Positions 34,635-43,839 of a stretch of 64,000 nt of DNA are shown in pieces (the first letter of the stretch is position 1; each line of letters begins with the position of its first letter). A program made the position numbers and the translations under genes. The DNA comes from Planctomycetota bacterium (lineage in GTDB: Bacteria; Planctomycetota; Phycisphaerae; UBA1845; PWPN01): contig JAKPHF010000050.1 in the NCBI GenBank assembly GCA_029550525.1, positions 37,903 through 101,902 on the forward strand, given 5' to 3'. Below the pieces are notes generated by a model. That model ran no database searches and was not told the origin of the DNA. It was given only the letters and a program-made list of their open reading frames with translations.

Positions 34635-35975
34635 TCAGCGACTCACGAGGCGACGAAACGCCTCGCCGCGTTCCTCGTAATTGGTGAACTCGTCGTAGCT
34701 GGCGCAGGCGGGCGAGAGCACGACCACATCACCCGCCACGGCCATCTGGCGGGCCCGCTCGACCGCTTCGGCGAACGTGGACACATGGACGGCCGATGCC
34801 GGTGTCCCGGGCGCACGGCCGCGGAGGATCTCCTCGTAGATTTCCGGACCTGCCTGGCCGTAACAGATGGTGTGTTTGCAGGTGCGAGCGAGCAGGCGGC
34901 CCATTTCGGCAAAAGACGCGCCTTTGGGTTTGCCGCCGACGAGCAGGATGGTCGGCGTGCCGGCGAAAGCCTCGGCGGCAATGCAGGTGGACTCCGGCGT
35001 GGTTGATTTGGAGTCATTGTAATATCGCACGCCGTCACGCTCGATCACGAACTCGAGCCGGTGCGGCAGGCCGCGACACTCTCCGAGACCCTGCGCAATG
35101 ATTTCGTCACTCACGCCGATGGCTCGGCAGGCCGAGACAGCAGCCGCGGCGTTCAATTGGTTGTGTCGCCCGGGAAGTCGCAGGAAAGCCTCGAATTTCG
35201 GCTCGAAACGGCATTCGCGTATCCGCCCGTCCGCCCCGGCTGCGGTGACGTAGCGGCGTACCACGGCGTCGTTCTCGTGAATTAAGACGATGCCGTCCGC
35301 GCCTTGGTAGCGGACGATGTTCATCTTGGCGTCGGCGTACAGGTCGAGCGTGCCGTGCCGATCGAGGTGATTGGGCTGGATGTTCGTGATGACCGCCACG
35401 GGCGGGCTCCAGCGGAGGGTGCCCAGGTCCTCCAACTGGAAGCTGGACAACTCCAGGACCACGGCGTCGTCCGCGGTCATGCGGGTCAGGTCGGCCAGGA
35501 GGGAATGGCCGATGTTACCGCCCATCCAGACCTGGGGAAAAACGCCGGCGCGGCGGGCGGCTTCCAGGATGGAGCCGACCATGGCCGTCGTCGTGCTCTT
35601 GCCCGCCGATCCGGTGATGCCGATGATCCGCCGGGCTGGGCAGCGTTCGACGAAGAGGTTCATCTCGGCCGTAATCGGGAGGCCGCGGGCCAGAGCCGCT
35701 TTGACGAAGTCCGACCGGTCCTTGGGCACGGCCGGGCTGACCACCAGGAGGTCGCAACCGTCCAGGTCGCGCTCGTCGTGGCCTCCCAGGCGGTACCGGA
35801 TGGGCAGATCCGCGAGTTGAGCCAGACTGTCGGCGAGTTTTTCGGCGGGGGCAAGATCGGTGACGGTGACCCTCGCCCCCTGCTCGGTCAGCCAGCGGGC
35901 AGCGGCGATCTGGCCCCCGAATCGTCCCAAGCCGACCACCAAGACATATTTATCCGCGAACTGCGTCTGACTCAT
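34635..35975 (-). CDS. murD: UDP-N-acetylmuramoylalanine--D-glutamate ligase
   Basis: The 446-residue enzyme adds D-glutamate to UDP-MurNAc-L-Ala in the cytoplasm, an early peptidoglycan step. It has an N-terminal Rossmann domain (VLVVGLGRFGGQIAAARWL), the ATP motif GITGSAGKST (residues 119-128; GSAGKST in place of the common GTNGKST), LELSSFQLEDL, ITNIQPNHLDRHGT, and the C-terminal YNDSKSTTPESTCIA and LSPACASYDEFTNYEERGE. It stands apart from any other mur gene in the window. There is no strong ribosome binding site; the start region is duplicated upstream. Confidence 0.95.
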   Translation of the reverse strand: MSQTQFADKYVLVVGLGRFGGQIAAARWLTEQGARVTVTDLAPAEKLADSLAQLADLPIRYRLGGHDERDLDGCDLLVVSPAVPKDRSDFVKAALARGLPITAEMNLFVERCPARRIIGITGSAGKSTTTAMVGSILEAARRAGVFPQVWMGGNIGHSLLADLTRMTADDAVVLELSSFQLEDLGTLRWSPPVAVITNIQPNHLDRHGTLDLYADAKMNIVRYQGADGIVLIHENDAVVRRYVTAAGADGRIRECRFEPKFEAFLRLPGRHNQLNAAAAVSACRAIGVSDEIIAQGLGECRGLPHRLEFVIERDGVRYYNDSKSTTPESTCIAAEAFAGTPTILLVGGKPKGASFAEMGRLLARTCKHTICYGQAGPEIYEEILRGRAPGTPASAVHVSTFAEAVERARQMAVAGDVVVLSPACASYDEFTNYEERGEAFRRLVSR

Positions 35976-36009
35976 AGGGCACTTTTTTCCCGCGTGGCGT
36001 CTGACTCAT
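35963..36009 (-). repeat. Direct duplication of the murD start region
   Basis: ATGAGTCAGACGC, the first 13 bases of murD (35975-35963), occurs again at 36009-35997, 34 bases upstream. A -10-like TAGAAT lies just beyond (36025-36020). The upstream copy is out of frame. Confidence 0.6.
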
Positions 36010-36295
36010 TAAGGGCGGGATTCTAACCGCCCTGTTCCGTCCGGTCACTGGCAACGAGTGCCGATTCCACCCGATCGTTCTCGCGCGGACAGCGGTCTCG
36101 GGAGGCGGGCGCGTCGGCGGCCTGCAAACTGGGGAAGATGCCCCCGCCCCCGAAACGCGCGAGAGTCGGGACCGGCAGCGACTCTTGCCGATATCGCATG
36201 TAGCGGTCAAGGCTTAGGCTGGTCGGAACGTGGCTTCAGCCGGATTTGTTGGAACTATTATTGCAAGCTGAACCGCAATTATATAAAATGGAAAT
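36010..36295. other. Gap between murD and the GntR regulator
   Basis: The right end is A/T-rich: TATAAA (36282-36287) stands 8 bases before the regulator ATG, so the transcript may be nearly leaderless, although GGAAAT is present. A second A/T stretch TATTATTGCAA is at 36256-36266. No gene is seen. Confidence 0.4.
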
Positions 36296-37402
36296 ATGTC
36301 TACGATTCAATTGCCCAGAGTTGATGCGAACTCGCCGGTACCTCGATACATCCAGGCCAAGACGATTCTGGCCGAGGCCATCCGCAACGGCAATCTTCGG
36401 CCGGGGGTCAAGCTGCCCAACACCAGCGAGATCGGGGCCGCCATCAATGTCAGCCTGATTACCGCTCATAAAGCGATTCAGTGCCTCGTGCAGGAGGGTT
36501 GGCTGCGCCGCGAGCGAGGGCGCGGCACGTTCGTTCGGGGCGATTTCGAGGCATCGGTCGCAGCCAAGCCGCGCTTTCGCGTGGCCGTCACCATGGCACC
36601 GTCGGTGGAGCTCGACGATTTCTATCACGGGGCAGTGATGGCCGGCATCCACGAGGCAGCGGATCTTTCGCAGCCGGTGGGCGAGGTCATCATCCAGCGC
36701 CGGCTGATTCCGGAAGGCTTGAGCACCATCGATGCGGACGCGCTGCTGTGCCTGCACCCCTACCAGGACACGTTTCCGGCACTGGAAGAAGAGCTGGACA
36801 AGCGAATCGTGGTTGTGCTAGGCGGCTCGATGAACAACACGCGGTTGGTTTGCGTGGATTCGCAGAACTTCGAAGGCGCTCGGCAGGCAGTCAAGCACCT
36901 GATGAGCCTCGGCCATCGCCGTATCGCCATCATTAACGGTCCGTTGGCTTCCACGAACTGTCTGCACCGGTTCGAGGGTTATATGGCGGCCATGCAGGCC
37001 AACGGGCTCTCCGTCCGGCCCGAGCACGTGTTCAACGCCGACGTGGCGCGAACGGCTGGCGCTGCACTGGAGCGACTGCGCGAAGTCTTGAAACAACCCG
37101 ATCACCCGACGGCCATTCTTGCCTGTGGTTTCTATTTGGCTCTGGACGTCATGGCCCTGGTGCGGGAGATGGGTTTCTCCATTCCGTCCGATATCTCGCT
37201 GATCGGCTTTGACGATCCGCGGTCGGCCAGCCTGCTGGACCCGCCGCTGACCACGGTGCGCCAGCCGCTGAAGGAGATGGGCCGGCGGGCGTACGAGTGC
37301 ATCACGCAACTGGTGACCGGCGAACGCTTGGCGCGGCAAGTGGAGATGCTGCCGACCGAGCTGGTGATTCGAGAATCGACGGCACCGGCACGTAAGAAGT
37401 AG
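36296..37402 (+). CDS. GntR-type DNA-binding domain fused to a LacI/PBP1-like sensor, transcriptional regulator
   Basis: The 368-residue protein has a GntR winged helix at about residues 12-82 (QAKTILAEAIRNGNLRPGVK, LVQEGWLRRERGRGTFVRGD) and a periplasmic-binding-protein-like sugar sensor from about 95 to 360 (HLMSLGHRRIAIINGP, ISLIGFDDPRSASLLDPPLT, TVRQPLKEMGRRAYE). This is the layout of AraR-type regulators, which respond to sugars. The next gene, an SDR dehydrogenase, is 30 bases downstream and probably cotranscribed. Confidence 0.92.
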   Translation: MSTIQLPRVDANSPVPRYIQAKTILAEAIRNGNLRPGVKLPNTSEIGAAINVSLITAHKAIQCLVQEGWLRRERGRGTFVRGDFEASVAAKPRFRVAVTMAPSVELDDFYHGAVMAGIHEAADLSQPVGEVIIQRRLIPEGLSTIDADALLCLHPYQDTFPALEEELDKRIVVVLGGSMNNTRLVCVDSQNFEGARQAVKHLMSLGHRRIAIINGPLASTNCLHRFEGYMAAMQANGLSVRPEHVFNADVARTAGAALERLREVLKQPDHPTAILACGFYLALDVMALVREMGFSIPSDISLIGFDDPRSASLLDPPLTTVRQPLKEMGRRAYECITQLVTGERLARQVEMLPTELVIRESTAPARKK

Positions 37403-37432
37403 CCGGATGCGGCGTCATTGGAACGCAACATC

Positions 37433-38152
37433 ATGCCCGCATTGCAAGGCAAGGTTGCGGTCGTCACCGGGGGAACAGGAGGCTTGGGCCGCGCGGTCAG
37501 TGTGGCGTTGGCTGGCGAGGGAATTGCCTGCCACGTCACGTATCTCACCGATGCCGGACGTTCGGCGCTGGAGCAGGATGCCGCCGCTCATCCGTTTGCA
37601 CACCCCATCGAGTTTCACCGCGTTGATGTGACCGATGCGGCAGCCGTCGCACGCTTTTACCAGGACCTGGACCAGCGCGGCCGGCCCGTCGATTTTCTGA
37701 TCAACCTGGCCGGCGGGTTCGAGATGTCGCCCGTCGAGCAGACGCCCGTGCAGACGTGGGAACACCTGATGAGCCTCAACGCCACCAGCGTGTTTCTCAA
37801 CTGCCGGGAAGCGGTGGCGCGAATGAAGCCCCGCCGGGCCGGTAGGATCATCACCGTCTCCGCCAAAGCGGCTCTGGACACACCCGGTCAGATGAGCGCA
37901 TATGTTGCTTCCAAGGCAGCCGTGCTGGCGTTGACGCAGTCGCTCGCTCGGGAACTGAAGGATGACGGGATTACCGTCAACTGCATTCTGCCGTCGGTGA
38001 TCGACACACCGGCGAATCGACAGGCCATGCCCAAGTCCGATCCTGACCGCTGGGTGAAACCCCAGCAAATCGCCGAAGCGATTCTCTTCCTGCTCGGCGA
38101 CGGCGCGAGCGCCATCACGGGAGCGGCGCTCCCGCTGTACGGACGCATATAG
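37433..38152 (+). CDS. Short-chain dehydrogenase/reductase
   Basis: The 239-residue protein is a classical SDR: VVTGGTGGLGRAVSVALAGE binds the cofactor, INLAGG is the central motif, the serine is in ITVSAKAAL and the catalytic pair is YVASKAAV. The C-terminal GDGASAITGAALPLYG follows the FabG pattern. ATG 37433 has GGAACG upstream; a TTG 15 bases earlier is possible. The substrate is not visible; the sugar-type regulator just upstream and the uronate genes downstream suggest a sugar or sugar acid. Confidence 0.9.
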   Translation: MPALQGKVAVVTGGTGGLGRAVSVALAGEGIACHVTYLTDAGRSALEQDAAAHPFAHPIEFHRVDVTDAAAVARFYQDLDQRGRPVDFLINLAGGFEMSPVEQTPVQTWEHLMSLNATSVFLNCREAVARMKPRRAGRIITVSAKAALDTPGQMSAYVASKAAVLALTQSLARELKDDGITVNCILPSVIDTPANRQAMPKSDPDRWVKPQQIAEAILFLLGDGASAITGAALPLYGRI

Positions 38153-38189
38153 TGCACGCCAGAATGTCGGTCACCACCCCAAACCCCGT

Positions 38190-41100
38190 TTACCGCGGGT
38201 AGATGTAGACCGGCTGACGATCCTGTGCGACGATGGCACCTTGGCGATCCACGACTTTCACGTGCATGGCGTAACGGCCGGGCGGCGAGTCTGTGCGAAC
38301 GACGAGATTGTGCTCGCGTGCTGCCGGCCTCACAGGCAAATCGATTGATTCCCGAACAGGGCTCGTTTCGGGCGAATCCAGCGAAGTCAGTTGCACATCC
38401 ACGCGGGCCGCTTCCGACTGCGGCGACCGGACGGCGATCACAACGCGGAAGTGGCCTTTCTCGGGCGTGGCCTGGCGCTGCCACAGCACGGCAGCGGACA
38501 CTTTCTCCTTTTGCGGCGAGGGTTCGAAAGCCAGGACGGCATACTGAGCGGGCTTCTTGCCCTGTGTCATCGCCTTGCTCTTGAGTTCCAACCGACCCTT
38601 TCGCTGGAGCTTGCCGTCGCTGTCGTTGACCACCACGTTGAAGCCCGCCATGGGCCACAGATCGGGCGAGAGAGGCGACAATTCTTCCAGCGGAATAGCG
38701 GCTTCGTAGATCGTTCGGTTCTCCTGACGCACGATGCGGACCTGGGCGTTTTGAATCTCTCCCAACGGCTGACCGCGGCGGCCGTGGTATCGCCACACCT
38801 TCGGCTGCCCGTCCATGAGCACCAAACCGAACTCGTTGTCCTGCTCGCCGTAGTTAGCCTGCCGTCGCTCGAGCGACGCATCCAGACCGATCTGCAAGCT
38901 GTCAGCCTTCCAGAAATCGCGATCGTGGTAAGGCTGGAAGAACGTGTCATCCGTGACGCGGGCGGCCACATAGAGCCGGCCGTCGTCGACGCGCAGCGCG
39001 ACGTCCGCGCCCAGATCGCCCGGTCCGCCGAACTCGTAACGGCCGCTGCGGCGCAGCACAACGCGCAAGGGCAGCTTGTCCTGCTTGTTCTTGATATGCT
39101 GCAACCGTTCGTACATCTGGAACTGCCAGTCGAGCCTGCGGTTCCACACCCAAATGAGCACGTCGCCCTCGCGAATGCCGGCCTTGTCGGCAGGGGAACC
39201 GGCTTCGAGTTGGGTGACGGCCACGCCCCGGCCGTTCAAACCTTCGAGCACGTACTTCTTTTCGAGGTCCTCATCGATCTGCTGAAAGGTCATGCCCATG
39301 TAGGTCGTGAAGTTGGCCCGCCAGCGCTCCTGGCTGATGTCGTTGAGCAACGTCGTTTCGACGGTGACGCCGTCGGGAAAACCATGCGCATCGCTGGAGA
39401 GTTGAATCCAGTCCGCGTCGGCCCAATCGCTCAAATCGCCGTCGATCTCGATTCCGTTTGCCCGGCGCACGGTGTATTCGGGCGTCAGTCCAGCGGCACG
39501 GCCGGCCACGTCGGGCGTCGTGCCGGCGTCAAACTCGAGCCGAAGTCCCGCAGGGGCGCGCGGCGGCGACCAGCCCGGTTCGGCCTTCAATGAACCGTCG
39601 TTGCCCACGATCACCAGCCGCTCGTATCCAAGGCTGCGAATGCGTGGTTCGTTCACGAGGAAATCGAACGTTTCGCCACGGCGCGAGCAGAGGATACCCT
39701 CCCACATGCCGGCCGCGGAGATGTCGCCATAGCTCGCCCCGCCGGCGGATCGCTGCTCGCGCTGCACGCCCCAGGTGCCCTCCCAAGAGAACGCGTGCCC
39801 GGCTGGGAAGGCGATGCCCACCTTGGCGGCACGGTTGACTTTCTTCAGATCGCCGCGCGGATGAGCGGCGGCGTGCCTCAAAATGCCCTCGCACAACTCA
39901 CGCTCGACGGCGTAGGTCAGCGGCGGGTAGGTCCAGAACCACAGATATCGCGCGCCCATGTCATAAGCCTGGATAAGCGCGGGCAACCGCAGGCCCGGCT
40001 CGCCCTCGGGATAGACGCTCGTGCCCCAGTCGCCGTCGAACGCCCGCGCCGCTCCCCGCAGGAACGCGTTAAGGCAGTTCACCTGGTCGCGGAAAGTCAG
40101 ATCATCCAGCCCTTCGGGGCCGAACAGTGCCTCCGGTTCCCACCCGTAGCCTCTATGGACGTAGCGGCCCTCGTGCACGACGGCCGGGGCGCCGGCGGCG
40201 AGTTGCCACCAAGCCGACCAGTAATCGGTATCCCAGGAGATGGCCGGAGGAGCATACAAATCCAGCGTGCCGGTCTCGGACCCGTTGCCGTGCGGCAGCT
40301 TGCGGTGTTCGAGCGTGTAATGCGATGCCACACGCTGACGCATGGCTTCAGCCACCTGCTCGGGGCCGGTGGCGTTCGCCGGAATGCCCCCGCTCCAGCC
40401 CATCCGCACGCTCGGCTCGTCGATGAACATGCGGCCCGGCACCCAGTTGGAGCGATAGAACGTGTCAGGAAACGACGGCGGGGTGCGGAAGAACACCGGC
40501 TCATACATCAGCCACTGAAGATCGCCGCCTATCTCGAAGAAGTTCATCCCGGCGGCGATCATGGTTTCGTACTCGGCGCGTGTATACGGACGTTCCTTGT
40601 GATTGCCTTCCTGCTTTTTGGTCTTGTCCTCCTCGCCCTCGATCCGGACGCAGGCTTGCGTGCCGATGATCAAGTCGCTGCGCAGGTTGAGCACGCGAGG
40701 ATTGTCGAAGCTGACGAAGACCGGCGGCTCGACGGGCTCGCCCCGAACGAGCACATGGCCGATGAAGGCTCCGGCGGACGCAAAGCCCTTCTTGAACACG
40801 GCATCGGGCGCGACGCGCGGCAGGAACGACTCCCTGAACTGCGAAGACGGCAGGAGAGCGCGGCCCGTGGCAGTGTCACGATATTCACAAACGTGCCCCT
40901 CCCCGTCGCGATAGAGGTATCGCTCGATCTCGCCCACGCCTTCGTGCGCGGTCATGGGCGCCCGTTCGGACAGGATGCGGACGCCCCAGGTGCCGCGGTC
41001 TCGCGCGACGGCGGTCAGTTCCCACCAGACCATCGGACGCTCGTCAACCGTCTCGCGGCCGGTGATCCGCAGGTGGATGTGCCGGATAGGCGGCACGTGA

Positions 41101-41270
41101 TTCTCGTCCGACGTCGAAACGACATAGAACGCACGATCGACGGCTGGCTCAGGCCCGGCGCCGACGGTCTGCCCGAACGCCGCGGTCAGGCCCGCGGTGA
41201 TGATGCCGGCCAACACGCCCAACTGAAAGCATTTAGTCGAGATGCCGACTGCATAACCGTGTCTTCTCAT
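38190..41270 (-). CDS. Large exported glycoside-hydrolase-like protein with PDZ domain inserted in a CBM9-like domain
   Basis: The 1026-residue protein has an N-terminal membrane or signal segment (about residues 15-34). Residues about 225-560 contain a barrel-like part rich in Trp, Tyr and Glu (FFEIGGDLQWLMYEPVFF, AYDMGARYLWFWTYPPL), similar in feel to beta-galactosidase-type proteins; the family is not recognised. A CBM9-type domain begins at 605 (GIEIDGDLSDWADADWIQL), is interrupted at about 655-745 by a PDZ domain (GRGVAVTQLEAGSPADKAGI, then REGDVLIWVWNRRL), and resumes at 750 (LYVAARVTDDTFFQPYHDRD). A C-terminal beta domain follows. Residues 174-182 (VLVRGEPVEP) look like a translated dispersed repeat. 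It is convergent with the SDR gene. Confidence 0.8.
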   Translation of the reverse strand: MRRHGYAVGISTKCFQLGVLAGIITAGLTAAFGQTVGAGPEPAVDRAFYVVSTSDENHVPPIRHIHLRITGRETVDERPMVWWELTAVARDRGTWGVRILSERAPMTAHEGVGEIERYLYRDGEGHVCEYRDTATGRALLPSSQFRESFLPRVAPDAVFKKGFASAGAFIGHVLVRGEPVEPPVFVSFDNPRVLNLRSDLIIGTQACVRIEGEEDKTKKQEGNHKERPYTRAEYETMIAAGMNFFEIGGDLQWLMYEPVFFRTPPSFPDTFYRSNWVPGRMFIDEPSVRMGWSGGIPANATGPEQVAEAMRQRVASHYTLEHRKLPHGNGSETGTLDLYAPPAISWDTDYWSAWWQLAAGAPAVVHEGRYVHRGYGWEPEALFGPEGLDDLTFRDQVNCLNAFLRGAARAFDGDWGTSVYPEGEPGLRLPALIQAYDMGARYLWFWTYPPLTYAVERELCEGILRHAAAHPRGDLKKVNRAAKVGIAFPAGHAFSWEGTWGVQREQRSAGGASYGDISAAGMWEGILCSRRGETFDFLVNEPRIRSLGYERLVIVGNDGSLKAEPGWSPPRAPAGLRLEFDAGTTPDVAGRAAGLTPEYTVRRANGIEIDGDLSDWADADWIQLSSDAHGFPDGVTVETTLLNDISQERWRANFTTYMGMTFQQIDEDLEKKYVLEGLNGRGVAVTQLEAGSPADKAGIREGDVLIWVWNRRLDWQFQMYERLQHIKNKQDKLPLRVVLRRSGRYEFGGPGDLGADVALRVDDGRLYVAARVTDDTFFQPYHDRDFWKADSLQIGLDASLERRQANYGEQDNEFGLVLMDGQPKVWRYHGRRGQPLGEIQNAQVRIVRQENRTIYEAAIPLEELSPLSPDLWPMAGFNVVVNDSDGKLQRKGRLELKSKAMTQGKKPAQYAVLAFEPSPQKEKVSAAVLWQRQATPEKGHFRVVIAVRSPQSEAARVDVQLTSLDSPETSPVRESIDLPVRPAAREHNLVVRTDSPPGRYAMHVKVVDRQGAIVAQDRQPVYIYPR

Positions 41271-41355
41271 CCGCGCTCTCCAGATCGGTTGGTGGGACTG
41301 CGGTCCGGGTGCCGCCTTGGGCGGAGATTGTACCGCACCAGCCGACGCGGTCCAT

Positions 41356-41385
41356 AAAAAACCCCGGGCGAATCTCTGCCCGGGG
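41356..41385 (-). terminator. Rho-independent terminator of metK
   Basis: On the minus strand CCCCGGGC (41385-41378) pairs with GCCCGGGG (41369-41362) around GAATCTCT's complement and is followed by TTTTTT. It lies 45 bases after the metK stop codon. Confidence 0.85.
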
Positions 41386-41430
41386 TGGGAAGACGGTCTT
41401 GCGTGACTGGTTCAACAGCGGCCGCGTCGC

Positions 41431-42663
41431 TCACAGCCACTTGGCGGCGGCTTCGCGGAGCTTGGGAGCGATGTCGGTCTTTTCCCAAGTGAAGCCGTTG
41501 CCGGTCCGGCCGAAATGGCCGTTGCGGGCGGTCTCGCGATAGATCGGCCGGAGGAGCTTCAGATGGCTGATGATGTCGGCCGGCTTGAGCGGGAAGTACT
41601 GCCGGACGAGGTCGGCCAGGCGATCCTCATCGATGCGGCCGGTCCCGAACGTGTTGACGCAGATGCTCACCGGCTCGGCCACGCCGATGGCGTAGGCCAG
41701 TTGGACTTCGCACTCCTCGGCGAGCTTGGCGGCCACGATGTTCTTGGCGATATATCGACCGGCGTAAGCCGCCGAGCGGTCGACCTTGCTGGGATCCTTG
41801 CCGCTGAAGGCGCCACCGCCGTGACGGCCACGTCCGCCGTAGGTATCCACGATGATCTTGCGGCCGGTCAGCCCGCTATCACCGTGGGGACCGCCGATGA
41901 CGAACCGCCCGGTCGGGTTGATGTGGTACTTGATCTTGTTGTTCCAGAGATCCTCGCGTTCGGCGGTGATCACGGGCTTGATGCACTTCTCGATAATCTG
42001 CTTGCGGGCGGCTTCGGACAAGTTACCCTTGCGGTCGCAGACGGCCTCGGTGTGCTGCGTCGAGATCACGACGGTGTCGATGCGGGCGGGCTTGCCATCA
42101 ACGTACTCGACCGTGACCTGGCTCTTGCTGTCGGGGCGGAGCCACTCCAGCTCGCCGCTCTCGCGGAGGTCGGTCAACTTCTCGACGAGGCGATGGGCCA
42201 GGTGAATCGGCAAGGGCATGAGGACCTTGGTCTCGTTGCAGGCGAACCCGAACATGAGCCCCTGATCGCCGGCACCCTGCTCCTTGTGCAGACCCTGGCC
42301 TTCGCTGACGCCCTGGCTGATGTCGGCGGATTGCGAGTGGATGGCCCGCAGAACGCCGCAGCTACGGTAGTCGAACCCGATTTCCGGGTCGGTATAGCCG
42401 ATCTCGCGGATGGTCTCACGGGCGGTCTGTTCGGCGTTGGCCAACGCCTGGGCGGCCGCCTCGTTGTGCACGGTGATCTCGCCGGCCATCACGACCAGGC
42501 CGGTGGTCACCATCGTCTCCAGCGCGCAGCGTGCGTGCGGATCGTGCTTCAACAGGCTGTCCAGGACGGCATCCGAAATCTGGTCGCAGACCTTGTCCGG
42601 GTGCCCCTGAGAAACCGATTCCGACGTGAACAGAAACGAGCTGTTGGACTTGCCGTTGGCCAC
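41431..42663 (-). CDS. metK: S-adenosylmethionine synthetase
   Basis: The 410-residue enzyme makes S-adenosylmethionine from methionine and ATP. It begins [20 protein letters not shown], contains the signatures [16 protein letters not shown] and [19 protein letters not shown], and ends [17 protein letters not shown]. The GTG at 42663 has AAAGGATT upstream and gives the family start; longer frames upstream have no support. A good promoter and a terminator flank it, so it is a single-gene unit. Confidence 0.96.
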   Translation of the reverse strand: MANGKSNSSFLFTSESVSQGHPDKVCDQISDAVLDSLLKHDPHARCALETMVTTGLVVMAGEITVHNEAAAQALANAEQTARETIREIGYTDPEIGFDYRSCGVLRAIHSQSADISQGVSEGQGLHKEQGAGDQGLMFGFACNETKVLMPLPIHLAHRLVEKLTDLRESGELEWLRPDSKSQVTVEYVDGKPARIDTVVISTQHTEAVCDRKGNLSEAARKQIIEKCIKPVITAEREDLWNNKIKYHINPTGRFVIGGPHGDSGLTGRKIIVDTYGGRGRHGGGAFSGKDPSKVDRSAAYAGRYIAKNIVAAKLAEECEVQLAYAIGVAEPVSICVNTFGTGRIDEDRLADLVRQYFPLKPADIISHLKLLRPIYRETARNGHFGRTGNGFTWEKTDIAPKLREAAAKWL

Positions 42664-42735
42664 TGTTAATCCTTTCCGTTTCCCGCTATTTGGATTGTAA
42701 TCACCGGAGACCCAAAGGGGCTTCGAAAGAGCAAT

Positions 42736-42764
42736 ATCATATGGAAGCCCGCCCCGCCAGACAA
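42736..42764 (-). promoter_or_regulatory. Promoter of metK
   Basis: On the minus strand TTGTCT (42764-42759) and TATGAT (42741-42736) are spaced 17 bases apart. The expected leader of about 65 bases has no SAM riboswitch that I recognise. Confidence 0.65.
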
Positions 42765-42942
42765 GACAAAGGCCTTTTGAACCGCGGATGACCGAGTGAT
42801 CTGTCGGTGAGGGCCCGGGTTCTTGTGAGACGAAGGCTCGCCCATTTGGCTGATCGCGCCCCGCCATGGAAGGCGTCTCGCATCCGCCAGCCATGCTGGT
42901 CAAGTTGCCCTTCACCGGGGGAGAGCGGTAGGTTATCCAGCC

Positions 42943-43839
42943 ATGAAGATCACACCACAAACTCGCATCGGCTGGATCGGGACAGGTGTCATGGGAGCGT
43001 CGATGTGCGGCCACCTCATGGCCCGCGGCTATGCCATGACGGTCTACAACCGCACACGAGCCAAGGCCCAGCCCCTGATCGACCGGGGGGCGACCTGGGC
43101 GGATTCGCCACGAGCGGTCGCCGAGCGATCGGACGTGACGTTCACCATGGTGGGGTTCCCGCAGGACGTGCGCGAAGTCTATTTCGGCGATGACGGCGTG
43201 CTGGCCGGGGCGAAGCCCGGCAGCGCGGTCGTGGACATGACCACGACGCAGCCCAGCCTGGCTCGCGAGATCGAGGCGGCCGCCCGCGACAAGGGCGTGG
43301 TTGCACTGGATGCGCCCGTCTCCGGCGGCGACGTCGGGGCGAGGAACGCGACGCTGTCCATCATGGTAGGTGGCGACGAGGCGACGTTTAGAGCCCTGAT
43401 GCCGCTGTTCGAGGCCATGGGCAAGAACATCGTCTATCAGGGGCCGGCGGGGTCAGGTCAGCACACCAAGATGTGCAACCAGATCGTGATCGCCGGGACG
43501 ATGATCGGCGTGTGCGAGGCGCTGCTTTACGGCTACAAGGCCGGCCTGAAGCTCGAGACCATGCTCCAGAGCATCAGCGGCGGCGCGGCCGGGTGCTGGA
43601 CGCTGGACAACCTGGCACCCCGCATCGTCCGGCGCAACTTCGATCCGGGCTTCTTCGTGCGGCACTTCATCAAGGATATGGGCATCGCTCTGGACGAAGC
43701 GCAGCGCATGCAGCTTTCGCTGCCCGGCCTGGCCCTCGTGCACCAGCTATACGTGGCCGTCCAGGCCCAGGGTCACGGCCATCTCGGCACACATGCCCTG
43801 ATGCTCGCACTGGAGCAGATGTCGAATATCACCCGATGA
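42943..43839 (+). CDS. Beta-hydroxyacid dehydrogenase (3-hydroxyisobutyrate/tartronate-semialdehyde reductase family)
   Basis: The 298-residue protein has the NAD(P) motif [18 protein letters not shown], the substrate motif [18 protein letters not shown], and the catalytic lysine in [16 protein letters not shown]. The C-terminal helical domain is complete. Family members reduce tartronate semialdehyde or oxidise 3-hydroxyisobutyrate; near uronate isomerase the former role (hexarate or glyoxylate use) is plausible but inferred. Its 3' end overlaps the convergent isomerase gene by 11 bases. Confidence 0.9.
   Translation: MKITPQTRIGWIGTGVMGASMCGHLMARGYAMTVYNRTRAKAQPLIDRGATWADSPRAVAERSDVTFTMVGFPQDVREVYFGDDGVLAGAKPGSAVVDMTTTQPSLAREIEAAARDKGVVALDAPVSGGDVGARNATLSIMVGGDEATFRALMPLFEAMGKNIVYQGPAGSGQHTKMCNQIVIAGTMIGVCEALLYGYKAGLKLETMLQSISGGAAGCWTLDNLAPRIVRRNFDPGFFVRHFIKDMGIALDEAQRMQLSLPGLALVHQLYVAVQAQGHGHLGTHALMLALEQMSNITR

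Noticed and set aside
42664..42760. A SAM riboswitch in the metK leader
   Set aside because: The leader is only about 65 bases and I could not find the conserved cores of SAM-I, SAM-II or other SAM classes.
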